64,000 nt of DNA from CAYLLN01 sp964384375 (GTDB lineage Bacteria; Planctomycetota; Planctomycetia; Pirellulales; Pirellulaceae), in contig CAYLLN010000023.1 of NCBI GenBank assembly GCA_964384375.1, forward strand, positions 20,364-84,363, given 5' to 3'. Below are positions 7,275 through 16,112 of the stretch, one piece after another (position 1 is the first letter of the stretch; the number at the start of each line of letters is the position of its first letter). Position numbers and translations under genes: made by a program. The notes beneath the pieces are model-generated. The model was not told the origin of the DNA. It worked only from the letters and a program-made list of their open reading frames with translations, and made no database searches.

Positions 7275-8167
7275 GCGGCGATTTGGCAATCATGTCGGTG
7301 ACGTTCGCCTCGGTGGCCACGGCCCTGGGTGCGATCGGCCTCTTCCTTCGCGACCTGCTCAGCGCCCCGCCTTCGACCGCGCGGCAGCGGCTGGAGTTCG
7401 CCCCCGAAGAACCAGCCGGCGACCTCAACCGCGGCTTCTTCCGCCTGGTGGAAGAATCGGGCACCTCGATGGACATGGGGACGGCGCTGGCTCTGGTGAT
7501 GGGCTGTGGGGTCGTCGGCCTGGCCATTCCGCTCGCCTTTTTCGAGAACCTGCTCGGCGCTGCCGGTGGCATGATCCTCGGTGCACTGATCCCGATTCTG
7601 TACCTCGTCACGATTCGCTTCTTCCGCGTCCGGACGATGCGGCAGAACCTTCCGCAAGCGTTGCAGGCTGTCGCCGATGCGGTTCGCAGTGGCCAGAACC
7701 TGAGCGAAGCGTGCGAGCTGGTCTCGCAAGAAATCAAGGGCCCGCTGGGGCAAGAATTCGCCTACGCCCATTCGCAGCTCGAACTCGGCCACGCGCCGCT
7801 GGCCGTGATGCACCGCATGGTCCGCCGTATCCCGCTTCCCGAATTCCGAGTCTTCGCGACGGCCGTCATTGTCCATCGCCGGGCGGGTGGCAATCTTTCG
7901 CTTCTCACCGAGCGGATGTCCAAAGCGGCCCACGACCGGCAAGACATTCGCAATCACATGCTCGCCGTCACCGCCGGCAGCCGGCTGTCGGCGATCGGCA
8001 TGGTGCTGGCCGGCATCATCGCCCTCGTCGTGCTCGGCTGGCTCGAACCGCAGTACGTCGAAACGTTCCTGAATCATCCGAAGGGGCCCTGGCTCCTGGC
8101 GGCGTCGATCGGATTGCAAATCATCGGCGGCATCTGGCTCTGGCGGATTTTGAAGCCTGTTTCCTGA
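7271..8167 (+). CDS. tadB: Tad inner-membrane platform protein TadB
   Basis: This 298-residue protein contains one GspF/T2SSF domain (about residues 125-245, with MRQNLPQALQAVADAVRSG and VIVHRRAGGNL). Two hydrophobic spans precede it and two follow, as in TadB. It should form the inner-membrane platform with TadC and interact with CpaF. It overlaps cpaF by ATGA, so the two are probably translationally coupled. Its stop codon lies inside the first unit of a TTCCTGA tandem repeat. Confidence 0.9.
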   Translation: MSGDLAIMSVTFASVATALGAIGLFLRDLLSAPPSTARQRLEFAPEEPAGDLNRGFFRLVEESGTSMDMGTALALVMGCGVVGLAIPLAFFENLLGAAGGMILGALIPILYLVTIRFFRVRTMRQNLPQALQAVADAVRSGQNLSEACELVSQEIKGPLGQEFAYAHSQLELGHAPLAVMHRMVRRIPLPEFRVFATAVIVHRRAGGNLSLLTERMSKAAHDRQDIRNHMLAVTAGSRLSAIGMVLAGIIALVVLGWLEPQYVETFLNHPKGPWLLAASIGLQIIGGIWLWRILKPVS

Positions 8168-8188
8168 TTCCTGATTCCTGATTCCTGA
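8161..8188. repeat. TTCCTGA heptamer repeated four times
   Basis: Four exact tandem copies of TTCCTGA begin at the last codons of tadB and include its stop. The unit is not a multiple of three, but slippage would alter only the extreme C-terminus. Confidence 0.85.
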
Positions 8189-8201
8189 ACCCGAGGCTCC
8201 C

Positions 8202-8265
8202 GAACAGGACGCTTGTGGTCGCTCCCTTGGTACGGCATCCGTGTCTGGCCATGAGCGTCCTGTTC
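8202..8265. repeat. 12-bp inverted repeat between tadB and tadC
   Basis: GAACAGGACGCT at 8202-8213 is perfectly complementary to AGCGTCCTGTTC at 8254-8265, with a 40-base loop. It could fold in RNA between the two genes or be a dispersed palindrome. No second copy was noticed in the window. Confidence 0.7.
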
Positions 8266-8305
8266 CGGGGCCTTGGGTAATTCTTCCGATACATCGCTTT
8301 GCCTT

Positions 8306-9352
8306 ATGAACGACCTCATTGCTCGCATCCAAGAATCCCTCGCCCAGGCTGGCGCTCCTGAGTGGCTGCAGTCGCCCGGCGCGTGGATCGCCATCGCCTG
8401 CGGCATTGCGGTGCTGCTCGTCGTCGTGCGGCTGCTCTTCAAGCGACGCGGGACTGTCGCCGAAGTGCAAACTGACACGCGCCGCGATACCGGTGGCGGC
8501 GTTTTCGGCTCGCTGACCGAAGCTCTGGCCGCACAGATTCCCGAATCCGCGAAGGAGCACAAAGAGTTCGGAGCGATGCTCAAGCAGGCTGGTATGTACA
8601 GCCGGACGGCTCGCGCGAGCGTCTATGCGTACCGGTTTCTCTTGCTTGCGTTCCCGCTGTTTTGTGCGGGCATTCTGATTCTATTTTCGCCGCCGGAACA
8701 CTTCTGGCCGATCCTGATCGGCGGCGCGGTGGTGGCCGCGGCCCTCTCGATCATTCCCCGTCTTTACATCTGGTATCGCCGCCGCACGCGTCTAGCCGAT
8801 ATCCACGGCGGCTTGGCCGACATGCTCGACATGCTCAGCATGTGCCTCTCCGGCGGCATGTCGATCTCGGCCAGCCTCGACCACGTCTCGAAGAACCTCG
8901 GCGGTTCGCCCGCCTTGTCCGAAGAGCTGCAAATCCTCAAGCGGCAGACCGAAGTCGGCAGCCTCCGCATCGCCCTGGCCGATTGGGCCAACCGGACCGA
9001 CACGCCGGAAGTCCGGCAGGTCGCGACGCTCCTCTCGCGTGGTGATCAGCTCGGCACGTCGATGTCCGGCTCGCTGCTCGACCAGGCCGACCACTTCCGC
9101 ACCGCCCGCAAGCAGCTCGCCACGCTGCAAGCGAACCGGATGCCGGTGTTCCTCACGTTTCCGCTCCTCTTCTGCTTCGCCCCAGCCGTGCTGATCATCC
9201 TGATGTCGCCTTCGATGATGCAGCTCTCCGATTTCCTGAATCCCGAGAACCCCGACAACCCGCTGGCGAATAATGAGTCGATCAATACCGGCCGCGTCGC
9301 TGAGGCGATCGGGAATCTGAATCAGGACATCCGGTCGTTTCAGGATCAGTAG
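8306..9352 (+). CDS. tadC: Tad inner-membrane platform protein TadC
   Basis: This 348-residue membrane protein has an N-terminal span near residues 23-42, two further spans, a T2SSF domain (about 175-300, LADMLDMLSMCLSGGMSISASL and LLSRGDQLGTSMSG) and a last span. It pairs with TadB as the assembly platform. ATG 8306 is chosen over an upstream TTG at 8273 that lies next to the inverted repeat. It is the last recognisable Tad gene in this direction. Confidence 0.88.
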   Translation: MNDLIARIQESLAQAGAPEWLQSPGAWIAIACGIAVLLVVVRLLFKRRGTVAEVQTDTRRDTGGGVFGSLTEALAAQIPESAKEHKEFGAMLKQAGMYSRTARASVYAYRFLLLAFPLFCAGILILFSPPEHFWPILIGGAVVAAALSIIPRLYIWYRRRTRLADIHGGLADMLDMLSMCLSGGMSISASLDHVSKNLGGSPALSEELQILKRQTEVGSLRIALADWANRTDTPEVRQVATLLSRGDQLGTSMSGSLLDQADHFRTARKQLATLQANRMPVFLTFPLLFCFAPAVLIILMSPSMMQLSDFLNPENPDNPLANNESINTGRVAEAIGNLNQDIRSFQDQ

Positions 9353-9497
9353 GTCGCGGGGACTTCCGTGAGAAAGCCCTGACCACTCAAAGCCCTGACC
9401 ATTGGTCAGGGTGGGGCACCGATCGACTCTACTCAGGCACGAACCGCACGGGCGATTCCCCCGACCACTGGTCGAGGCTTTGAGGAGATAGTACGGT

Positions 9498-9513
9498 TGG
9501 CACGCCAATTGCA
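9498..9513 (+). promoter_or_regulatory. Consensus-perfect sigma-54 promoter
   Basis: TGGCAC, five bases (GCCAA), then TTGCA matches every consensus position of the -24/-12 element. It lies 146 bases after tadC and reads into a region without a recognised gene before lexA, so it may drive a small RNA or the small frame at 9892. Confidence 0.65.
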
Positions 9514-9891
9514 TCATTTGTACACAAAGCGCGGCGACTGCCAGAATGGCACGTTCGCGGTACGTAGTGGGGAATTCTGCGGCGCAATATGATGCGGCAG
9601 CGCTCCCTGATTCGCCACTTGCAGTTTGGAGCGTGCGGTTAGCGACTGAGGTGAACACTCCTTGGTTGAGGATTGTTCATGAGGCGAGTTTAGCCTCGCT
9701 TGCAGGTAATAAAATTCATACGGTGGTTATGACCAGCGCTTCGAATGTGCGTTGCCTGGCTTGGACTTAGGAGCAATGAGCCGCATTGTGCGAGATCAAG
9801 AGTTGCAATTGTTATGAATTCCAGACCAGTCCGCGCAGGGCTGTTCAGTGGTTTGCAGCAACGTCGAAAGCGGCCTGAAAGGAGGGACAGC

Positions 9892-9984
9892 ATGAGCGAC
9901 ACTGGTTTCAGGAAGGAAAAACTGGCGTTCGAAGAATGTAGTGAACGGGCCTTGTCTGTACAGTTGCTGGATCGTAAGCACTGA
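9892..9984 (+). CDS. Possible 30-residue small protein
   Basis: ATG 9892 is preceded by AAAGGAGGGACAGC, a near-ideal ribosome binding site. The predicted peptide begins MSDTGFRKEKLAF and ends QLLDRKH; it is charged, with no signal peptide or membrane span and one cysteine. I recognise no family. The support is the ribosome binding site and the position downstream of a perfect sigma-54 site. Confidence 0.4.
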   Translation: MSDTGFRKEKLAFEECSERALSVQLLDRKH

Positions 9985-9996
9985 CAAGGAAAAGAC

Positions 9997-10025
9997 TTGC
10001 GAATGATTGTCAAAAATTGTATAGG
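9997..10025 (+). promoter_or_regulatory. Possible sigma-70 promoter for lexA
   Basis: TTGCGA, 17 bases, TATAGG: four of six matches in each hexamer in an A+T-rich stretch 114 bases before lexA. I could not identify a LexA operator with confidence. Confidence 0.3.
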
Positions 10026-10138
10026 TTGACTATTGCTACCCTAATGGAACTGGAATAAACTTCACTACCAAGAGTCTGTTCACGGGCGTTCGTTTTCGCG
10101 GCGTTCGATTCACGGCGCCAAGCCTTAGGAGGGGAAGC

Positions 10139-10759
10139 ATGAGTCACCTGACCGACACACTCACAACGCGCCAGATGGCGGTGTTTGAGTTCATCAAGGA
10201 TCGAATTCTACAGCGCGGTTATGGGCCGACGGTTCGCGAAATTGGCGAACACTTTCAGATCAGTTCGCCCAACGGCGTGATGTGCCACCTGCGGGCCTTG
10301 GAGAAGAAAGGTCTCCTCCATCGCGTTCGCAAGCAGGACCGGGCGGTCGCGCGGGCGATCGAGCTGGCCCCGGAGATTCTTGCCGAGAACAAAGGCCTGC
10401 CTCTGGCGGGCAGTGTTGCCGCTGGCATGACCACACTTGTTTGGGAGCAGAGCGAGCGGGTCGATTTCGCCGAGATGTTCAGCAAAAAGAACATGTTCGT
10501 GCTGAAGGTGAGCGGCGATTCGATGATCGAGGCACATATTTCCGATGGCGATTACGTCGTGTGCAAAAAGCAGAAGACGGCTCAGCCGGGGCAGATGGTG
10601 GTCGCACAGACGCCCGAAGGAGAAGCGACTCTCAAGTTCTGGTTCCCTGAGTCACACCGCATCCGTTTGCAGCCGGCGAATTCCACGATGCAGCCGATCT
10701 ACGTGAAAGAGGCGAACGTTGTGGGTGTGGTGATCGGTGTGGTGCGGAGTATGAATTAG
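10139..10759 (+). CDS. lexA: LexA repressor (SOS response)
   Basis: This 206-residue SOS repressor has an N-terminal winged helix-turn-helix (about residues 28-60, PTVREIGEHFQISSPNGV) and a C-terminal S24 autoprotease domain. The predicted self-cleavage site is Ala95-Gly96 in SVAAGM. The catalytic Ser128 is in GDSM and Lys166 in EATLKFW, spaced as in E. coli LexA. It is full length. A GAGGGG ribosome binding site precedes the start. The next gene starts one base after its stop, so both are probably on one transcript and the partner could be damage-inducible. Confidence 0.93.
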   Translation: MSHLTDTLTTRQMAVFEFIKDRILQRGYGPTVREIGEHFQISSPNGVMCHLRALEKKGLLHRVRKQDRAVARAIELAPEILAENKGLPLAGSVAAGMTTLVWEQSERVDFAEMFSKKNMFVLKVSGDSMIEAHISDGDYVVCKKQKTAQPGQMVVAQTPEGEATLKFWFPESHRIRLQPANSTMQPIYVKEANVVGVVIGVVRSMN

Positions 10760-10760
10760 C

Positions 10761-11993
10761 GTGCGCGGTGTTCGTTCGCATCAAAGCGCGATCGTCGTTG
10801 TTATCGATCGGCTGGGGGCCGGGTTTCTCGGCCCTTACGGAAACACGTGGCTCGACACGCCGCAGTTCAACCGGCTGGCGAGCCAGTCACTGCTCATCGA
10901 GACGGCACTGGCCGATTCGCCGTCCGTGGCGGGGGCATATCGGGCGTGGTGGCGCGGATGCCATGCACTGGAAAGCGTTGCTGATGAGTCGCAATTGTTG
11001 CCGCAGTTGGCGGCCAGTAGCGGACTGTTCGCGGGGCTAGTCAGCGACGATCTGGCGATCGACACGACGGGATTTGCTGAACATCGGCTGGTTGAAGTAG
11101 CTCCGTTAGTAGCACGTGCCGAGGAGCTAGAGCAGTCGGAGATTGGGGCGGTATTTGCGGAAGCGGCGCGCCGGCTGAGTGAGTTGAGTGAACCGCGCAA
11201 GCCGTTTCTGCTGTGGGTTCATTGTCGTGGAATGGCGGGGGCGTGGGACGCTCCGCTCGTCCTTAGACAACAGTTTGCCGACGAGGATGATCCTGAGCCG
11301 CCGGATTTTCTCGATCCGCCTGAGCAAGTGCTTCCGAGCGACTTCGATCCCGACGAACAACTCGGTCTGGTACAGGCCTATGCCGGGCAGGTATCGCTGC
11401 TCGATACGTGCCTGGGGTTATTGCTCGATGCACTCGACGAATCGCCGTTGGCGAATGAAACGCTGCTGGCGGTGACTTCGCCGCGCGGCTATCCGCTGGG
11501 GGAGCATCGGCACGTTGGCGGTGAGACGCTGTATGGCGAACTGCTGCACGTGCCGCTACTCGTCCGGTTGCCGGGCGAGCGCGGTCCTGTGCGTGCCCAG
11601 CCGCTTGTGCAACCGGGCGATTTGCATGCGACGCTAACCGATTGGCTGGGCCTGACCGCGAGTTGCGCGCCGCGACTGGCACGCAGCCTCTTGCCGCTCG
11701 CGTCTGGCGAGGCGATTGCGGAACGCGGGATCGCAGTCTGCAAACACAGTGGCCAGAGGGCGATTCGGACGCCGGCGTGGCTCTTGCGCGAGTCTCAAGA
11801 TGCCGAGGGGATGCTGCGACGCGAGCTATTCGCCAAGCCCGACGACCGCTGGGAGGCGAACGAAGTTTCGTCCCGCGGGGGCGAAGTCGTCGAACTACTG
11901 GCTGCGGCCGGCGACCAGTTCGTGCAATTTGCTGCTGGCAATCTTGCGGAGCTTTCGCCGCTTGCCGAGATTCTCACGGATGTCCGACGCTAG
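10761..11993 (+). CDS. Sulfatase-fold protein with degenerate active site
   Basis: This 410-residue protein starts with GTG one base after lexA. It has the outline of the alkaline phosphatase/sulfatase superfamily: a start like VVVIDRLGAGFLGPYGNTWLDTP, an NRLASQS segment, and a late LGEHRHVGGETLYGELLHVPLLVR region typical of sulfatases. The modified-cysteine motif (CxPSR) corresponds to DSPSV here. The first metal Asp-Asp pair is Ile-Asp, and the late Asp-His (usually SDHG) is SPRG. It therefore probably lacks sulfatase activity. No signal peptide is seen, unlike most planctomycete sulfatases. A binding or regulatory role, or a decayed enzyme, is possible. Confidence 0.65.
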   Translation: MRGVRSHQSAIVVVIDRLGAGFLGPYGNTWLDTPQFNRLASQSLLIETALADSPSVAGAYRAWWRGCHALESVADESQLLPQLAASSGLFAGLVSDDLAIDTTGFAEHRLVEVAPLVARAEELEQSEIGAVFAEAARRLSELSEPRKPFLLWVHCRGMAGAWDAPLVLRQQFADEDDPEPPDFLDPPEQVLPSDFDPDEQLGLVQAYAGQVSLLDTCLGLLLDALDESPLANETLLAVTSPRGYPLGEHRHVGGETLYGELLHVPLLVRLPGERGPVRAQPLVQPGDLHATLTDWLGLTASCAPRLARSLLPLASGEAIAERGIAVCKHSGQRAIRTPAWLLRESQDAEGMLRRELFAKPDDRWEANEVSSRGGEVVELLAAAGDQFVQFAAGNLAELSPLAEILTDVRR

Positions 11994-12006
11994 CAGGTGG
12001 GGCAGG

Positions 12007-12034
12007 CATCTTGCCTGTCGTTTCAGGCAAGATG
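12007..12034. repeat. Palindrome, 11-bp arms
   Basis: CATCTTGCCTG and CAGGCAAGATG flank a six-base loop just after the sulfatase-like gene. No T-tract follows. It may act as a weak terminator or be a dispersed palindrome. Confidence 0.6.
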
Positions 12035-12094
12035 ACAGGCTGGAAGCCCACTTCATGGGAGGATTCGCTGTAGTCTGGCGCGCTTGATAGCACG

Positions 12095-12100
12095 TATAAT
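12095..12100 (+). promoter_or_regulatory. Possible -10 element for the gene at 12152
   Basis: A perfect TATAAT lies 51 bases before the start codon at 12152. No good -35 hexamer is seen at 16-18 bases, so this is a weak call. A hairpin-like TTCGGC...GCCGAA follows it. Confidence 0.35.
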
Positions 12101-12151
12101 TCGGCCGGTTTTCCCGCCGAATATCGGCCTTGGATAGCGACGGATCGTGGC

Positions 12152-15100
12152 ATGATCGGACAAGGACGTCCGCCCCCAGCGATCACGCGCCGCTTCGCGC
12201 GGCTCGTGCTCCCTTCGCGCTTTGCGATGTTTGTCGCGGCGCTCGTGGGAATGTGGTGCGCGCTGGCAGTCGCTGGTCCAATCGCAAAGGCTGCCGATCT
12301 TGACGTTCGTCTGCGAATCGTCTGGGGGCGCGGCGAGCCGCGCTCGTGGCACGGGACGATCCGAGTCAGCAGCGGTTCGATCTCCGATCCGATTCCGCTG
12401 GGCCTGGAGCCGGATACACCCGGTTCGATGCTGCTCGTCGATTCAGCGACGCTGCAGGTCTTTCCGAGAATGCCGCGGAGCTTTGACGGTGTGGACCTGC
12501 GCGTGCAAACGCCGCAGGACGCCAAGCTGATCGTCTCGCTGACCGCCGCCGATGCCGAACCGCTCGATCCGATCGAGCTGCCAATCAGCCGTGTGCTCAA
12601 GGGGATTCAGAAAGTCGATCTCGATGAACGGCAGAATAGCTTGCTCGCACAACGTTCGCCGGGAGATTCGCTTCGAGTGACGCTTGCCCGAGACTCGCTT
12701 GTATTTGCACCGGGCGAGAAGCTCGAATGCGACGTGCAGCCGCTTTCGATCGACCTGGATCCAAATACAACGTACTTGCTCGAAGCGGTCCTCTCGCCGG
12801 ACCGGAGCGACGAACGATTATGGAACGAGGATCGCGAGATCAAGACCAATGATGAAGGGATCGCCCCCAGCACGAGCTTCGCAGCAACGCTGCCGGCCGA
12901 GGGTGTGTACGAACTCAAGCTCGCTCTCTATCCCAAGCGGTTGACCACGTCGCTCGTTCGCGGCAAGCCGATCGTGAAACGGAGCGTGCAGTGCGTCGCG
13001 GTCGCACCGATCCGGCCCATCGATCGGACCGTCGTCCCATGGCAAACCGCGTACGAGCTTGACCCGGCGAATCCGAGCTGGTGGGAGCGAATGGCCCGGA
13101 TGCCGTCGCTGCGCCGCATTCCTAATCTCGGTCCGCAGCAACTGCAAAGCGGCTCGACGAAGAACAAGAACCGCCTCGGCCGTCCGTGGATCGAACTCGC
13201 TCCCAGCGGGTGGCAGGCGTATCCGCTGGCGATCGAAAACCCCGGTCAGCCGCACCTCTTGGAGGTCGAGTATCCAAGCGACTACGCCCAGACGCTTGGC
13301 ATCAGCCTCGTCGAACCGGGCGCCGGCGGCCAGGTACAGCCGATCGGCCTCGATTCGGGATTCGAGGTGAAGCCGCCGTCCGCGGGCCACAAGCCGGAAT
13401 TGAAGAAGCACAAGCTGGCGTTTTGGCCGCGGACGAAAACGCCGTGGGTGCTCGTCACGAATCGCCGCGACGAAGGGCCGGCACTGGTCGGTCGAATGAA
13501 CGTGATGCGCGGGCCGCAGCAGCTCCCCGCGATGGCGATCCCCACGACCGGCGTTAGCGGTCGCACGCTGGCAGCTTACTTCGACAAGCCGCTGGTGGCC
13601 GAAAACTTCTCGGCGGACGAGGCAGTCGATCCGGCTACCGGCCGCTCGTTCGACGATTGGCGAACGTTCTACCTCGCGGGGCAGCGGTTGGTCTCGGCCC
13701 TCGAACATGCCGGGTACAACGCGGTGGTGCTGAACGTCGCGAGCGAAGGGAGCACGCTTTATCCGAGCAAGCTCCTCGACCCGACGCCGAAGCACGACAC
13801 GGGCGTCTTCTTCGAGAGCGGCCAGGATCCACTGCGTAAGGATGTGCTGGAATTGATCCTGCGGCTGTGCGACCGAGCGGGCATCCGCGTGATTCCCGCC
13901 GTGCAGTTCGCGACGCCGCTGCCGGAGCTGGAGGCGATTCGGCTGGCCGGCGGGACGGACGCGATCGGCATCGAACCGATTGGCCCCGACGGAAGCACGT
14001 GGATCGGACGCAACGGAACGCGCCGCGGCCAAGGGGTGTACTACAACGCCCTCGATCCGCGCGTGCAGCAAGCGATGCGATCGGTCGTCGGTGAACTGAC
14101 CGAGCGTTACGGTCGCCACGCCTCGTTCGGCGGCATTGCGGTGCAGTGGTCCGCCGAGAGCTTTGCCATCCTGCCCGATGAAACATGGAGTTGCGACGAA
14201 GCGACCTTCGCGGCGTTTTTGAAGGCGAGCGAGCTGTCGATTCCCGGCGGCGCGAATGCCGATCTGGCTGCGCGGCGAGATCTTCTAGCTGGCGCGGGCT
14301 TCGACACTTGGCTCGCTTGGCGGACGCAGAGTTTGGCGGGACTCTATCGGGCGATGCATTCGGAGCTTGAGGCGATTCGGCCGGGAGCGAAGCTGCTGCT
14401 CACTCCAGCCGACCTGCTCGCGAGCCGACGGATTCAGCAAGCGCTGCGGCCGAAATTGCCGCCAGAGAGCCTTGCGGCTCGCGAGCTGCGGAGCATGGGA
14501 ATCGACCCCTCGCTGGTGGCCGATGTTCCGGGAATCATCCTGCCACGGCCCTATAACGTCGCTGCGGGCGCCCCTCCCATGCGGCAATCGCTCGTCGGCC
14601 ATCTCAATCAACTGTCCGAGCTTGACGATCTGTTTGCGTCACGCGTCGGCTCGCCGGCAATTCACTTTCACGAACCGGCATCGCTCGCCCTGCCACAGTT
14701 CGACAAGGTCAGCCCGTTCGGAGCGGACAAGACACACACGTGGCTGGTATCGCAAATCTCGCCCGCAGATGCCGCCAATCGCCAGCGGCTAGTGCATAGC
14801 CTAGCCCGGCACGATTCGACGCTGCTGATCGACGGCGGCTGGCTCTTGCCGCTGGGTCAGGAGGAGCCGCTACGGCCGCTAGTGAAGGTCTTTCGTCGTT
14901 TGCCCGCGGAGCCGTTTGTGACCTCGCCGGCGAAAGGGGACACAAGCGGTCAGGGAATCATCGTCCGCACGCTGACGGCAAAGAACAAGACCTACTTCTA
15001 CGCGGTGAACGACACGCCATGGCCAGCCCGCTTGGAAATTGACTTTGCCGCCGCTCAGGGAGTACGCATCATCTCGTATGCCGAGGAACGGCCAGCAACG

Positions 15101-16111
15101 CTCGACGAAATCCCCAGTGGCACATCATGGTCGGTTGCGCTCGAACCATTCGATCTCGTCGGTGGCGAACTCGACAGCCCACGTGCGACCGTCGCAGACT
15201 ACCGCGTGACCTTCGTCGGCGATCCAGCCGAGTCGCTTCGCGAGCAACTGCGCGACGTGCTCTTGCGAGCCAATGCTCTCACTGATCCTCCGGCTCGGGA
15301 CTGGCTTAGTAATCCATCGTTCGAGATGCCGCGCGAGAAGGAACAGATTCCCGGCTGGGTTCACGGCGCGGTTCCGGCCGGTTCACCCAACGCAAGCGTG
15401 ACCGTCGATCCGGGCATCGGCTATCCGAAGGGACGGTCGCTTCGCATCACAAGCCGCTCGGACGCGATGGGGGGCATGATGGACCCAGCGCCGGTCGTGT
15501 GGGTCCGGAGCGAACCGATCGAAGTGCCGACGACGGGGCGACTGGCCGTCGTCGCTTGGATTCGGAGCGGGACGCCCAATCAGCAGCCGCAACTGCGACT
15601 AGCCGTTGAAGGGAAGCAGGACGGTCGCGTGCATTATCAGTACGTGCAGATCGGGCGCGACAATGCGGGGCAACTGACGCGGCTGCAAATCGGCGCGGAA
15701 TGGACCCGCTGCCAGTTGCTGCTCACGAACTTCCCGCTCGATGGAATTACCGACTTACGCGTTGGCTTCGATCTGATGGGCGAGGGGGACATCTGGATCG
15801 ACGACGTGAAGATCTATGACACCCTGTTTGAAGCCTCAGAGCGCGACGAACTGCTGAAGAGCATCTACACGACGCGGAGCGTACAACTCGGCGCTGGGCG
15901 GCTGGGCGAATGCCAGCGATTCCTCGACGGATATTGGCCCAGCTTCTTGCAGCGCCACGTGGCCGCTCCTCCGGCGGCGAGGTCTGCGTCAGCGGGCGCA
16001 ACAACGAAACCATCGCCTTCCGAAGAAGCCACCGAGAAAAAGCCTGCGGAAGCCGCCTCGCGCACGACGTGGGACAAAATGAAGAGTTGGCTGCCCAAGT
16101 CGTGGCGATGA
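12152..16111 (+). CDS. Large secreted protein, family-10 glycosyl-hydrolase-like
   Basis: This 1319-residue protein has a basic N-terminus and a signal sequence ending near AVAGPIAKA-ADL (about residue 48). The N-terminal third is beta-rich with no motif I recognise. A central region (about residues 500-800: YNAVVLNVASEGSTLYPS, LCDRAGIRVIPAVQF, GIAVQWSAESFA) resembles the TIM barrel of GHL10/DUF187-type putative glycosyl hydrolases. The C-terminal third has a carbohydrate-binding-like segment starting DWLSNPSFEMP. A Pro/Ala/Lys-rich linker and a short amphipathic end follow. Substrate is unknown. It converges with the Coa1-like gene at a one-base gap. Confidence 0.6.
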   Translation: MIGQGRPPPAITRRFARLVLPSRFAMFVAALVGMWCALAVAGPIAKAADLDVRLRIVWGRGEPRSWHGTIRVSSGSISDPIPLGLEPDTPGSMLLVDSATLQVFPRMPRSFDGVDLRVQTPQDAKLIVSLTAADAEPLDPIELPISRVLKGIQKVDLDERQNSLLAQRSPGDSLRVTLARDSLVFAPGEKLECDVQPLSIDLDPNTTYLLEAVLSPDRSDERLWNEDREIKTNDEGIAPSTSFAATLPAEGVYELKLALYPKRLTTSLVRGKPIVKRSVQCVAVAPIRPIDRTVVPWQTAYELDPANPSWWERMARMPSLRRIPNLGPQQLQSGSTKNKNRLGRPWIELAPSGWQAYPLAIENPGQPHLLEVEYPSDYAQTLGISLVEPGAGGQVQPIGLDSGFEVKPPSAGHKPELKKHKLAFWPRTKTPWVLVTNRRDEGPALVGRMNVMRGPQQLPAMAIPTTGVSGRTLAAYFDKPLVAENFSADEAVDPATGRSFDDWRTFYLAGQRLVSALEHAGYNAVVLNVASEGSTLYPSKLLDPTPKHDTGVFFESGQDPLRKDVLELILRLCDRAGIRVIPAVQFATPLPELEAIRLAGGTDAIGIEPIGPDGSTWIGRNGTRRGQGVYYNALDPRVQQAMRSVVGELTERYGRHASFGGIAVQWSAESFAILPDETWSCDEATFAAFLKASELSIPGGANADLAARRDLLAGAGFDTWLAWRTQSLAGLYRAMHSELEAIRPGAKLLLTPADLLASRRIQQALRPKLPPESLAARELRSMGIDPSLVADVPGIILPRPYNVAAGAPPMRQSLVGHLNQLSELDDLFASRVGSPAIHFHEPASLALPQFDKVSPFGADKTHTWLVSQISPADAANRQRLVHSLARHDSTLLIDGGWLLPLGQEEPLRPLVKVFRRLPAEPFVTSPAKGDTSGQGIIVRTLTAKNKTYFYAVNDTPWPARLEIDFAAAQGVRIISYAEERPATLDEIPSGTSWSVALEPFDLVGGELDSPRATVADYRVTFVGDPAESLREQLRDVLLRANALTDPPARDWLSNPSFEMPREKEQIPGWVHGAVPAGSPNASVTVDPGIGYPKGRSLRITSRSDAMGGMMDPAPVVWVRSEPIEVPTTGRLAVVAWIRSGTPNQQPQLRLAVEGKQDGRVHYQYVQIGRDNAGQLTRLQIGAEWTRCQLLLTNFPLDGITDLRVGFDLMGEGDIWIDDVKIYDTLFEASERDELLKSIYTTRSVQLGAGRLGECQRFLDGYWPSFLQRHVAAPPAARSASAGATTKPSPSEEATEKKPAEAASRTTWDKMKSWLPKSWR

Positions 16112-16112
16112 G

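Larger units (their letters stand above)
9353..10138. other. 786-base stretch between tadC and lexA
   Basis: The first 130 bases hold short palindromes: CCCTGACC-ATT-GGTCAGGG at 9393-9411 and CGACCACTGGTCG near 9470. A consensus sigma-54 site follows at 9498. Open frames at 9546-9770 and 9745-9984 have no good ribosome binding site at their starts and resemble no family I know. The exception is a 30-codon frame starting inside the second one, at 9892. The stretch is A+T-rich before lexA. Confidence 0.5.

Noticed and set aside
4548..7289. 913-codon open frame on the minus strand
   Set aside because: It lies opposite cpaB and cpaF, whose domains are clear. Long antisense frames are common in this GC-rich codon usage.
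7237..8181. 314-codon plus-strand frame overlapping tadB
   Set aside because: It is out of frame with the T2SSF protein and Arg/Pro-rich; TadB explains the region.
9546..9770. 74-codon frame after the sigma-54 site
   Set aside because: There is no ribosome binding site at its start and no familiar motif. It could be real but I cannot support it.
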